Assembly: GCA_012798185.1 (NCBI GenBank)
Contig: JAAZNS010000237.1
Location: 1 to 10,484 of the forward strand
Origin: Chloroflexota bacterium
GTDB taxonomy: Bacteria; Chloroflexota; Anaerolineae; Anaerolineales; UBA4823
Length of the DNA: 10,484 nucleotides
Reading direction: 5' to 3'
In this document: positions 1-5,922 of the stretch, in pieces
How positions within the stretch are numbered: the stretch's first letter is position 1
Layout: every line of letters starts with the position of its first letter
Made by a program: the position numbers and the translations under genes
Notes under the pieces: model-generated
The model's input: only the letters and a program-made list of their open reading frames with translations
What the model was told of the DNA's origin: nothing
The model's database searches: none

Positions 1-661
1 AGCTGAGTCCAAAAAATATGACCTGAGCAATTGCTGCCCATATCCACATCCGCCTGGCGGCTTTTTCTGCTGCACTCCTTACCTCCCCCGTGGTTTTGAG
101 AGCTAAATAAATCGCACCAGATAAAATAAATGTTATTAACGTAGCCATCCCGCCTACCAATGCGTAAGGATTAAGCAGGTCGAAAAACGTACCAACGTAA
201 TTCATATCAGCATCGATAGGAACACCTCGTACCAAATTAGCAAAAGCCACGCCCAATAAGATGGCTGGAATAAGGCTACCAATAAATATTGCCCAATCCC
301 AGGTTGAACGCCAGCGTGGTTTTTCATCCTTGCTGCGGAATTCAAATGCCACACCGCGAATGATCAAGGCAAGTAAGAGCAAAAAAAGCGCCAAATAAAA
401 ACCGCTAAATAAAGTTGCATACCAATGGGGAAAAGCTGCAAAAGTAGCGCCGCCGGCAGTAATCAACCAAACTTCATTGCCATCCCAATGTGGACCAACG
501 GTATTGATGATCACTCGTCTTTTTAAATCGGTCTGCTTGGGATCTTTATCCCTACTCAAAAAAGGCAATAATATCCCTACTCCAAAATCAAAACCTTCCA
601 ATATAAAATACCCCAAGTATAAAACTATGATTAATATAAACCAGAGAATATTAAGATTCAT
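1..661 (-). CDS. cydB: Cytochrome bd oxidase subunit II, partial (C-terminus outside window)
   Basis: Reading leftwards from an ATG at 659-661, 220 codons are open to the window edge. CydB is usually around 335-380 residues, so the C-terminal third is missing because of the edge, not because of a mutation. The product is the second integral membrane subunit of the quinol:O2 oxidoreductase. Family signatures seen are an N-terminal helix followed by LEGFDFGVG (about residues 21-29) and the highly conserved PHWDGNEVWLITAGGA block, followed by FSGFYLAL and more hydrophobic helices. A strong ribosome binding site, GGAGG, lies 5 nt before the ATG. Only 12 bp separate it from the cydA stop, so the two are certainly co-transcribed. 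CydA carries the haems; CydB is needed for assembly and stability. Any small third subunit (CydX/CydS type) or cydDC would lie beyond the left edge and cannot be judged. Confidence 0.96.
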   Translation of the reverse strand, partial: MNLNILWFILIIVLYLGYFILEGFDFGVGILLPFLSRDKDPKQTDLKRRVIINTVGPHWDGNEVWLITAGGATFAAFPHWYATLFSGFYLALFLLLLALIIRGVAFEFRSKDEKPRWRSTWDWAIFIGSLIPAILLGVAFANLVRGVPIDADMNYVGTFFDLLNPYALVGGMATLITFILSGAIYLALKTTGEVRSAAEKAARRMWIWAAIAQVIFFGLS

Positions 662-673
662 CTCGCCCTCCGC

Positions 674-2062
674 TTAACCTGTTGTGCCTACCAATGATGG
701 AATTTGTTCTTCTCCCTGATCTTCCATTTTTGAGACAATTCCTGCCCTGGCGAATTTTTGCAGCAGGTAGATATCGGCGATCATCAACCCCGCATAGACT
801 ACGGTAAAACCGATTAAAGATATCAACATCGTCTCCGCACCAACTGTTGGCGATATTGCATCGCGGATTTTCATCAGTCCATATACAACCCATGGAGCGC
901 GTCCCAATTCGGTCATTAACCAGCCTGTGGTATTTGCCAGATAAGGTAATGCAATCGCTGCAGTAAATATTTTCAAAATCCATGTTTTGGGTTGAAATGA
1001 TTTACGGTATGAAATAAATACAGCCAATAACGCTAAAGCAGCCATTAAAAAGCCTGATCCAACCATAACTCGGAAACTCCAATAAGTGACAATCACCGGG
1101 GGAATATAATTATCTGCGCCATATTTTTGAGATAGTTCTTCCTGCAGGTTATGGATTCCCTTCACCTCACCTGAGAAGCGGTTATATGCCAGAAAACTTA
1201 AAAGCCTCGGAATCCTTAATGAAAATACTTCATTCCTTTGAGCCAGATCGGTAATGGTTATCAACGATAAACCTGCTGGATCTTCAGATACGAACAAAGC
1301 TTCAGCTGCTGCCATTTTCATGGGCTGCGAGCGCACCATTTCCTGTGCCTGTGCATGTCCATTAACGATCAATAAGATTATTGAGATTGCACCAAATACT
1401 GCACCAAGCTTAAAGGAGGTACGAAAAGCTTCGATATCTCGTCTCTGAAGCAGATGGTAAGCACTGATGCCTATAACAAAAAAAGCTGCCGTGGTAAACC
1501 CTGCTAAAACTGTATGGGGAAACTGCACCCATACGTTTGGGTTGGTTATCAACGCGCTAAAATCTGCCATTTCGGCTCTGCCATTTTGGATAATATAACC
1601 CATGGGCTCTTGCATAAAAGAATTGGCGATCAATATCCATAAGGCAGAAACATTCGAGCCAATTGCAACCAACCAGATTGCTAAAGCATGAACGCCTTTA
1701 GATAGCCTATCCCAGCCAAATATCCACACCCCTAAGAATGTCGATTCCAAAAAGAACGCCAGCAATGCTTCAATTGCCAGAGGGGCTCCAAAAATATCCC
1801 CGACAAAACGGGAATATTCCGACCAATTCATTCCAAATTGGAATTCTTGAACAATGCCCGTAACGACGCCCATGGCAAAATTTATCACAAACAGCTTCCC
1901 CCAAAATTTGGTTAGATCTTTATAATAAGTCTTGCTGGTTCGCACATAAAGGGTTTCCAAAATAGCAACCAGCACGGATAATCCAAGGGTTAGCGGTACA
2001 AAAAAGAAATGGTATACCGTAGTGATGCCAAATTGCATCCGAGCGATAATAATTGGGTCCAT
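674..2062 (-). CDS. cydA: Cytochrome bd ubiquinol/menaquinol oxidase subunit I
   Basis: Haem-bearing subunit of cytochrome bd, which oxidises membrane quinol and reduces O2 to water without pumping protons. I chose the ATG at 2060-2062 (MDPIIIARMQFG, 462 residues), because AAGGAG lies 10 nt upstream; an ATG nine codons earlier has no well-spaced site. Numbered from the chosen start, the expected haem residues are H18 (E. coli H19), E98 and E106 in APLAIEALLAFFLES, H183 in FPHTVLAGF, M333 in SFRVMVG and E385 in TELGR; these equivalences are by motif, not by alignment. The periplasmic Q-loop begins near GHAQAQEM (about 235-242) and lacks the long insertion of E. coli CydA (522 residues), so this is the short-Q-loop type. 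One oddity is that the conserved GRQPW motif reads GRAPW (387-391). Upstream is the Rrf2 regulator, 113 bp away; cydB follows by 12 bp. Confidence 0.97.
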   Translation of the reverse strand: MDPIIIARMQFGITTVYHFFFVPLTLGLSVLVAILETLYVRTSKTYYKDLTKFWGKLFVINFAMGVVTGIVQEFQFGMNWSEYSRFVGDIFGAPLAIEALLAFFLESTFLGVWIFGWDRLSKGVHALAIWLVAIGSNVSALWILIANSFMQEPMGYIIQNGRAEMADFSALITNPNVWVQFPHTVLAGFTTAAFFVIGISAYHLLQRRDIEAFRTSFKLGAVFGAISIILLIVNGHAQAQEMVRSQPMKMAAAEALFVSEDPAGLSLITITDLAQRNEVFSLRIPRLLSFLAYNRFSGEVKGIHNLQEELSQKYGADNYIPPVIVTYWSFRVMVGSGFLMAALALLAVFISYRKSFQPKTWILKIFTAAIALPYLANTTGWLMTELGRAPWVVYGLMKIRDAISPTVGAETMLISLIGFTVVYAGLMIADIYLLQKFARAGIVSKMEDQGEEQIPSLVGTTG

Positions 2063-2070
2063 AAATGCCT

Positions 2071-2079
2071 CACTCCTTT
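2071..2079 (-). promoter_or_regulatory. Ribosome binding site that decides the cydA start
   Basis: On the minus strand this reads AAAGGAGTG. The AAGGAG core lies 10 nt before the ATG at 2062, and GTGAGG provides a second weak match closer in. The alternative ATG at 2089 would lie upstream of this site and is preceded only by GAGGGA directly abutting it, so the shorter protein is preferred. Confidence 0.7.
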
Positions 2080-2113
2080 TCTCGATCATTCCCTCGATAT
2101 ATATTGGCGAAAA

Positions 2114-2136
2114 TAAATTACTTTACAAATAAGCAA
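2114..2136 (-). promoter_or_regulatory. Candidate Rrf2 operator and promoter region upstream of cydA
   Basis: On the minus strand this site has a left arm TTGCTTAT, a 7-nt spacer and a right arm GTAATTTA. The dyad in front of the regulator gene has the same plan (TTGTTTAC, 7 nt, GTAAGCAA). The left arm matches TTGYTTAC in 7 of 8 positions and the right arm matches GTAARCAA in 5 of 8. Overall 12 of 23 positions agree with the rrf2 site, so it would be a weak site. A poor promoter may overlap it (TTGTAA at 2123-2128 with TATATA at 2098-2103, 19-bp spacing). Transcription of cydAB may therefore come from here, from the rrf2 promoter, or from both. Confidence 0.35.
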
Positions 2137-2138
2137 CT

Positions 2139-2169
2139 ACTCACTCAGTTTGGGTGAGTTTTCGATTTT
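2139..2169. terminator. Weak hairpin between rrf2 and cydA
   Basis: ACTCAC (2139-2144) can pair with GTGAGT (2154-2159) around a short loop. The T-rich tail (TTTTCGATTTT) is on the plus-strand side, where there is no gene to terminate. For minus-strand transcription only a poor T tract follows the stem. It could attenuate read-through from rrf2 into cydA, or it could be chance. Confidence 0.25.
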
Positions 2170-2175
2170 AAGCTG

Positions 2176-2601
2176 TTATATAAATTGTTTTTTCCTCACT
2201 TCTAACGATAAATCGCTTAAAGTCATAGCGGTTAATTCATCCAACATAACTTTTTGCAGTTTGCCCCAACAACTTCGCATCGGACAATTTTCATGAAGCG
2301 GACATTCCTCGGGTGTCTGCAGGCAATCGGAAATTAACAAGGGACCCTCGATTGCTTCCCAGATTTGGCGTACAGTTATCGTTTCCGGCGTCTGGAAAAG
2401 CATGATACCGCCGTTGGGTCCAGGATAAGTTTTAATCAAGCTTGCCTTCGAGAGTTCGGCAACAATCCTTTCAAGAAATGCTTTAGGCACCAGCATGGTC
2501 TCCCTAATCGTCTTTGTTGAAAGACGCTCCCCATAGGGATGTTCAGCTAACGCCAACATGATCCGAACAGCATAATCAGTTCGGCGGTTTATTCGCATCA
2601 T
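2176..2601 (-). CDS. Rrf2-family transcriptional regulator with Fe-S-type cysteines
   Basis: A 141-residue DNA-binding regulator of the Rrf2 family, whose members include IscR, NsrR and CymR. It starts MMRINRRTDYAVRIMLALA, the typical first helix. A winged helix-turn-helix follows, around residues 27-60, with YPGPNGG (59-65) as the wing. Four cysteines then lie at 93, 100, 106 and 111 (C-X6-C-X5-C-X4-C), where IscR and NsrR bind an Fe-S cluster. The ATG at 2601 is chosen because GGGAGG lies 7 nt upstream; a TTG at 2616 overlaps that site and is rejected. The gene sits directly upstream of cydAB and carries an inverted repeat over its own promoter. I infer autoregulation and control of cytochrome bd in response to Fe-S status, oxygen or nitric oxide. 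Which of these signals applies cannot be read from the sequence, so I give no gene symbol. Confidence 0.9.
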   Translation of the reverse strand: MMRINRRTDYAVRIMLALAEHPYGERLSTKTIRETMLVPKAFLERIVAELSKASLIKTYPGPNGGIMLFQTPETITVRQIWEAIEGPLLISDCLQTPEECPLHENCPMRSCWGKLQKVMLDELTAMTLSDLSLEVRKKQFI

Positions 2602-2608
2602 ATGCGTT

Positions 2609-2614
2609 CCTCCC
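2609..2614 (-). promoter_or_regulatory. Ribosome binding site of the Rrf2 regulator
   Basis: GGGAGG on the minus strand, 7 nt before the ATG at 2601 (10 nt before the next in-frame ATG at 2598). It excludes the upstream TTG, whose codons overlap the site. Confidence 0.75.
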
Positions 2615-2646
2615 AAAAATCATTACCGGTAAAAATTATCCACCCC

Positions 2647-2689
2647 TATTGCTTACCATTATAGTAAACAATATCTGTATATTAGTCAA
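2647..2689 (-). promoter_or_regulatory. Promoter and overlapping operator of the Rrf2 regulator gene
   Basis: On the minus strand the -35 box is TTGACT (2684-2689). The -10 box is either TACTAT (2661-2666, 17-bp spacing) or a perfect TATAAT (2658-2663, but 20-bp spacing). Centred on the -10 region is an inverted repeat with 10-bp arms, TATTGTTTAC and GTAAGCAATA, matching in 9 of 10 pairs around a 7-nt spacer (2647-2673). A dyad covering the -10 region of a regulator's own gene is the expected place for an autorepressor. Its size (about 27 bp) fits binding of an Rrf2 dimer. The dyad is seen in the sequence; its recognition by this Rrf2 protein is inferred. Confidence 0.65.
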
Positions 2690-2718
2690 ATAAAAACCGT
2701 CATCAATATCATATGACG
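2688..2718 (-). terminator. Intrinsic terminator downstream of the UPF0316 gene
   Basis: On the minus strand CGTCAT (2713-2718) pairs with ATGACG (2698-2703) around a 9-nt loop. It is followed by G and the T tract TTTTTATTT. It lies 76 bp beyond the stop of the UPF0316 gene and just before the regulator's -35 box, so it closes the glgP-UPF0316 transcript and insulates the next unit. The stem is short, which lowers certainty. Confidence 0.6.
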
Positions 2719-2794
2719 AAATTCAGATGTTGAGTTGCAAAAACAGGAAATCTTTTAGGATTAATGAGCAGATAGGTAAAATAAATATCGAATT

Positions 2795-3322
2795 TTATGC
2801 CCGCCAAAATCCACGACGAGCAATACGCACATCTTCCGCAGTAATAAATGCATCGGCGTCAATCTCTTCGATTAATTTTTGGACCTTACTCATATCTTTA
2901 CGAATGACACTGCAATATAACATTGATACCATGCCATCTTTTCCTCGAGCAGGGATTTCAGTGATGGCAAAGCCTTTTTGCCGCAGATTTTCAGCAATAG
3001 CTGATCCTAAACGCGGGCTGACAATTCTCATGTGAACGAGTCCGATTGCTAATTTCTCTTCGATGAACATTCCCACAACATTTCCAGTAGCAAAGCCAGA
3101 AGCATACCCAATAACATTCAATGGATTATCCATATTACTAAGTACTGAGGTTATTGCGACAACAAAAATCCCCGATTGAAAAAACCCCAAAATCCAAGCC
3201 AGCCATTTTTTGCCGCGCATTACCACCAAAACTCTCAGAGTATCCAAGCTCATATCACAAACCCGTAATATGAAAATCAACCCGGCGCCTAACCAGGCTT
3301 GAGGTGAAAGCAATATCGCCAT
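2795..3322 (-). CDS. UPF0316 family membrane protein (DUF5698 + DUF2179, YebE-like)
   Basis: A 175-residue protein of a widespread but uncharacterised bacterial family. The N-terminal half holds about three membrane helices (roughly 8-24, 39-60 and 67-88), with the conserved stretch RVCDMSLDTLRVLVVMRG (20-37) between the first two. The C-terminal half (about 95-165) is a soluble alpha/beta DUF2179 domain, which is also found at the end of the YitT family and has been suggested to bind a small ligand. The ATG at 3322 has AAGGAAG about 8 nt upstream. The gene follows glgP by 111 bp without a clear terminator between them, and a terminator follows it, so the two may be co-transcribed. No functional link to glycogen is evident. 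The length agrees with the family. The cellular role is unknown. Confidence 0.85.
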   Translation of the reverse strand: MAILLSPQAWLGAGLIFILRVCDMSLDTLRVLVVMRGKKWLAWILGFFQSGIFVVAITSVLSNMDNPLNVIGYASGFATGNVVGMFIEEKLAIGLVHMRIVSPRLGSAIAENLRQKGFAITEIPARGKDGMVSMLYCSVIRKDMSKVQKLIEEIDADAFITAEDVRIARRGFWRA

Positions 3323-3345
3323 ATAGTAATCTTCCTTTTTTTGTA

Positions 3346-3354
3346 ACTGCTCAG
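3346..3354 (-). repeat. CTGAGCAGT repeat, copy 1 (inverted)
   Basis: The 9-bp word CTGAGCAGT on the minus strand, in the non-coding gap between glgP and the UPF0316 gene. It is an exact inverted copy of the word at 3410-3418, so the transcript could fold with a 9-bp stem closing a 55-nt loop. No T tract follows, so it is not an ordinary terminator. Confidence 0.5.
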
Positions 3355-3389
3355 CCAGTTTAGGTGAGAATATGATTTAAAAATATGTG

Positions 3390-3419
3390 CGGAACTTTCT
3401 TTCCAATACCTGAGCAGTA
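3390..3419 (+). repeat. Degenerate direct repeat flanking glgP, downstream copy
   Basis: Plus-strand order of blocks: CGGAA, then TTCCA, then CTGAGCAGTA, within 30 bp and starting 15 bp beyond the glgP stop. The same three blocks in the same order and orientation occur at 5762-5791 upstream of glgP. The exact 9-bp core CTGAGCAGT is at 3410-3418. Confidence 0.45.
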
Positions 3420-3433
3420 CTCGGATTTATTAT

Positions 3434-5599
3434 CTAAGGAATATCCAACCGATCGGTTTTCATCGCTGGTAAATATAATCGGTCCAGATATTCTTTCAGC
3501 ATTCGTCGGTTGCCAAATTGAGGAGAAAGCGTTCGAATAGATTCTTTCATCCGCACCATCCACTCGATTGGCATTCCTTCAATATTAACATCACGGTAGT
3601 ATAACGGAACTATTTCTTTTTCCAGCAAATCGTAAAGGCTTGCAGCATCGGCTTCGTCCTGGCGATCTGGATCTTCAATATCATAATCACCGCCAATGGC
3701 CCAGCCGTTCATCCCATTATATGCTTCACGCCACCAACCATCATAAACTGAAAAATTTAATACCCCATTAATAGCAGCCTTCATACCTGAAGTGCCTGAA
3801 GCCTCATTAGGACGCCTGGGTGTATTCAACCATACATCCACCCCCTGGATCAAATATCTTGCCAGGTTCATATCATAATCTTCCAAAAAGACCAACCTAC
3901 CACCGCTTTCCGATTTTTTTACGATACGATACACATTCTGAATTAATAATTTTCCTTGCTCATGATCGGGGTGCGATTTCCCCGCAAAAATGATTTGAAC
4001 AGGCATATGCGTGTTGGTGATGATTTTCAACAGCCGGTCAACATCCCTTAAGATCAGATCTGCTCGTTTATATGGCGCAAAACGCCGCGCAAAACCTATC
4101 GTCAGCACATAAGGGTCTAACAAGGCACCTGCTGCAACGATTTGAACTGGATGTACCCCCCCGGCGATCCATTGATTGCGTGCGCGTTCACGCATATAAG
4201 CGACCAATTTACGCTTCAAATGGCGTCTTACATCCCAAAGTTGTTCATCCGGAATATTAAGCGCCTGATCCCATAATTCTGGTTCGTCAATGTGGTTATA
4301 CCAATCTGGTCCTAAATAGCGTTCATAAAGATGATATAAACGCCTGGCAAGCCATTTACTCAGATGAACACCATTGGTGATGTGAATAATCGGAACATCT
4401 TCTTCTTGGCGTTCCGGCCATAAGAAATGCCACATTTTACGCGCCACATTCCCATGCAATTCAGAAACAGCATTTCGTCCATTGGATGTTCGCAATGCTA
4501 AGATCGACATGCTGTATTGCTCACCCCACGGTGAGGTATGAAGCGCAATATCGATAAATTCCTGACGGGTTATTCCCAACTGTTGCCATAAACCAGCCAA
4601 GTACTTATCAATAATCCATAGAGGAAATTCATCGTTCCCCGCTGGAACAGGCGTATGGGTGGTGAATACATTAGTGGAACAAATTACATTCAGGCTTTCT
4701 TTGAAATCATGTCCAGCTTCAACCGCTTCGCGTGCTCTTTCCAAAGAGATAAACGCAGAGTGACCTTCATTCATATGCCACACAGCCGGGTTATAACCCA
4801 GGCACCTTAATGCCCGTACTCCCCCCACTCCCAGCAGGATTTCTTGCGAAATACGCAGTTCCAGGTCGCCGCTGTATAACCTGGCAGATAGGTTCCTGTC
4901 AGAAGGTGTATTCCCCTCTACATTACTATCCAGCAAATATAAAGGTACTCTTCCAACATGAACTTCCCACATTCTTACTAATACTTCCCGCCCTGGTAAT
5001 TCAACCGATATGGTATTTGAAGATACATCATCATTAAGCACGGGTAAAACAGGGAGATCTTCAAAAGGTTGTGAAATGTAATGGGCTTCTTGCCAGCCAT
5101 CCTCCGAAATATGCTGTTTGAAATAACCCTGAGTGTAAAAAAATCCAACCGCCACTAATGGAAAACCCAAATCGCTTGCCTCAGCCAGATGATCTCCCGA
5201 AAGAACACCCAAACCGCCAGCATAAATGGGTAATGTTTCGTGCAATCCAAATTCCATAGAAAAATATGCAATGGGCTTATTCACCAGATGGGGGTAATTA
5301 ATAGAGAACCACGTTTCCGATTTGTTAATATATTGATCGTATGCAAACATAACACGATCATAGAAATCAAGGTATGAACGATTATTCGTAGCTGCATTTA
5401 AACGGGCACGTTCCACTTTTCGTAAAAATCGAACCGGATTGTGATCTACAGTTTCCCAGAGAATTGGGTCGATTCTTGAAAATAACCGCTGTGAATCGAG
5501 ATTCCAGGTCCACCATAAGTTATACGCCAGTTCCCCTAACCGATTAACCCGGTGAGGTAAGCTAAATTTTTTTGGAGGTTTTGAATGAAATAAGGGCAT
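3434..5599 (-). CDS. glgP: Alpha-glucan (glycogen/maltodextrin) phosphorylase, GT35
   Basis: A 721-residue PLP enzyme that releases glucose 1-phosphate from alpha-1,4-glucans with phosphate. It is the shorter family type with an N-terminal helical DUF3417-like region (residues 12-100, RLGELAYNLWWTWN) in place of the longer N-terminus of E. coli GlgP/MalP. Signatures are YAGGLGVLSGDHLAEASDLG (126-145), WHMNEGHSAF (274-283), FTTHTPVPAGNDEFP (312-326), GFARRFAPYKRADL (502-515, with R506 and K511 expected to contact phosphate), and EASGTSGMK with the PLP lysine at 607. All expected blocks are present, so it should be active in the cytoplasm. The ATG at 5599 has only a weak ribosome binding site (AGAG), but no other start is near and the DUF3417 region begins right after it. 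No glgA/B/C neighbour is in the window. The flanking non-coding DNA has repeats and a palindrome that may regulate it. Confidence 0.95.
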   Translation of the reverse strand: MPLFHSKPPKKFSLPHRVNRLGELAYNLWWTWNLDSQRLFSRIDPILWETVDHNPVRFLRKVERARLNAATNNRSYLDFYDRVMFAYDQYINKSETWFSINYPHLVNKPIAYFSMEFGLHETLPIYAGGLGVLSGDHLAEASDLGFPLVAVGFFYTQGYFKQHISEDGWQEAHYISQPFEDLPVLPVLNDDVSSNTISVELPGREVLVRMWEVHVGRVPLYLLDSNVEGNTPSDRNLSARLYSGDLELRISQEILLGVGGVRALRCLGYNPAVWHMNEGHSAFISLERAREAVEAGHDFKESLNVICSTNVFTTHTPVPAGNDEFPLWIIDKYLAGLWQQLGITRQEFIDIALHTSPWGEQYSMSILALRTSNGRNAVSELHGNVARKMWHFLWPERQEEDVPIIHITNGVHLSKWLARRLYHLYERYLGPDWYNHIDEPELWDQALNIPDEQLWDVRRHLKRKLVAYMRERARNQWIAGGVHPVQIVAAGALLDPYVLTIGFARRFAPYKRADLILRDVDRLLKIITNTHMPVQIIFAGKSHPDHEQGKLLIQNVYRIVKKSESGGRLVFLEDYDMNLARYLIQGVDVWLNTPRRPNEASGTSGMKAAINGVLNFSVYDGWWREAYNGMNGWAIGGDYDIEDPDRQDEADAASLYDLLEKEIVPLYYRDVNIEGMPIEWMVRMKESIRTLSPQFGNRRMLKEYLDRLYLPAMKTDRLDIP

Positions 5600-5613
5600 A
5601 ATTTTACTCTATA

Positions 5614-5629
5614 TTATCATTGATGATAA
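5614..5629 (-). promoter_or_regulatory. Palindrome at the glgP start, candidate operator
   Basis: TTATCAT and ATGATAA form perfect 7-bp arms with a 2-bp spacer, ending 15 nt before the glgP ATG. This is the usual place for an operator or for an RNA hairpin that affects translation. Its position would leave it inside the 5' leader if the candidate promoter at 5663-5691 is used. The binding factor is unknown. Confidence 0.4.
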
Positions 5630-5662
5630 AAGTACACCAACAAAAACAGGTTTAATATTACC

Positions 5663-5691
5663 ATAATGAGGCTAATCAAAATAGCTATCAA
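5663..5691 (-). promoter_or_regulatory. Candidate promoter for glgP
   Basis: On the minus strand TTGATA (5686-5691, 5 of 6) and CATTAT (5663-5668, 4 of 6) are spaced by 17 bp, giving a leader of roughly 55 nt. It is the best match in an AT-rich stretch that also offers weaker alternatives nearer to the gene, so the assignment is tentative. Confidence 0.4.
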
Positions 5692-5761
5692 GAATATTTC
5701 AAACATTGATTATCTAAAACTACTCATCCAGCCTGGTTAAGTTTCCAAATTAGAGGTAATT

Positions 5762-5791
5762 CGGAAATATTCCACAATTGTCTGAGCAGTA
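5762..5791 (+). repeat. Degenerate direct repeat flanking glgP, upstream copy
   Basis: The counterpart of the element at 3390-3419: CGGAA, TTCCA and CTGAGCAGTA in the same order and orientation, about 165 bp upstream of the glgP start. The exact 9-bp core CTGAGCAGT is at 5782-5790. The left part is also a near-palindrome, GGAAATATTCC (5763-5773). Confidence 0.45.
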
Positions 5792-5834
5792 AAGATTATT
5801 TTATAAGTTTTTAGGGCATAAGATAGAGATATAA

Positions 5835-5854
5835 TTTTTTAAAATTTTAAAAAA
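5835..5854. repeat. 20-bp all-A/T perfect palindrome
   Basis: Six T, four A, four T, six A: a perfectly self-complementary 20-mer made only of A and T, lying between the tsaD terminator hairpin and glgP. Its A7 run (5849-5855) also serves as the T tract of that hairpin on the minus strand. It may be a bent or easily melted spacer; low-complexity chance is the alternative. Confidence 0.5.
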
Positions 5855-5892
5855 ATGCTTACCGATTAATATTTTCCAATAAATCATTAATC
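5849..5892 (-). terminator. Candidate terminator downstream of tsaD
   Basis: On the minus strand, GATTAAT (5886-5892) pairs with ATTAATC (5864-5870), and an inner ATTT/AAAT can extend the stem past one unpaired base. Eight nt later comes a run of seven T (5849-5855). The hairpin lies 30 bp after the tsaD stop and would close the four-gene operon. Its stem has little G+C and the T run is slightly distant, so strength is doubtful. Confidence 0.4.
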
Positions 5893-5922
5893 ATCCGAAG
5901 CAAATAAATATCGTTTCATTGT

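Larger units (their letters stand above)
5600..5922. other. AT-rich non-coding region between tsaD and glgP
   Basis: No credible reading frame on either strand. Reading from right to left it holds a candidate tsaD terminator hairpin, a 20-bp all-A/T palindrome, one copy of the glgP-flanking repeat, a weak promoter facing glgP, and a 16-bp dyad 15 nt before the glgP start. At about 320 bp it is by far the longest non-coding stretch here, so a small RNA is possible, but nothing in the sequence points to one specifically. Confidence 0.6.

Noticed and set aside
651..983. A 110-codon open frame on the minus strand inside cydA
   Set aside because: It overlaps the conserved end of cydA in another frame and its translation has no family features; a shadow of the real gene.
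2139..2169. The hairpin between rrf2 and cydA as a strong terminator separating the two
   Set aside because: The T tract is on the wrong strand side for these genes and the stem is only 6-7 bp, so I kept it only as a low-confidence feature.
2602..2616. An upstream TTG start for the Rrf2 regulator
   Set aside because: The extra codons contain the ribosome binding site GGGAGG itself, and the family normally begins at the M(M)RINRRTDYAVR segment.
5850..5863. GGTAAGCA near the tsaD terminator, resembling one arm of the Rrf2 operator
   Set aside because: No second arm is present at the 7-nt spacing, so it is a chance half-match next to an A/T run.
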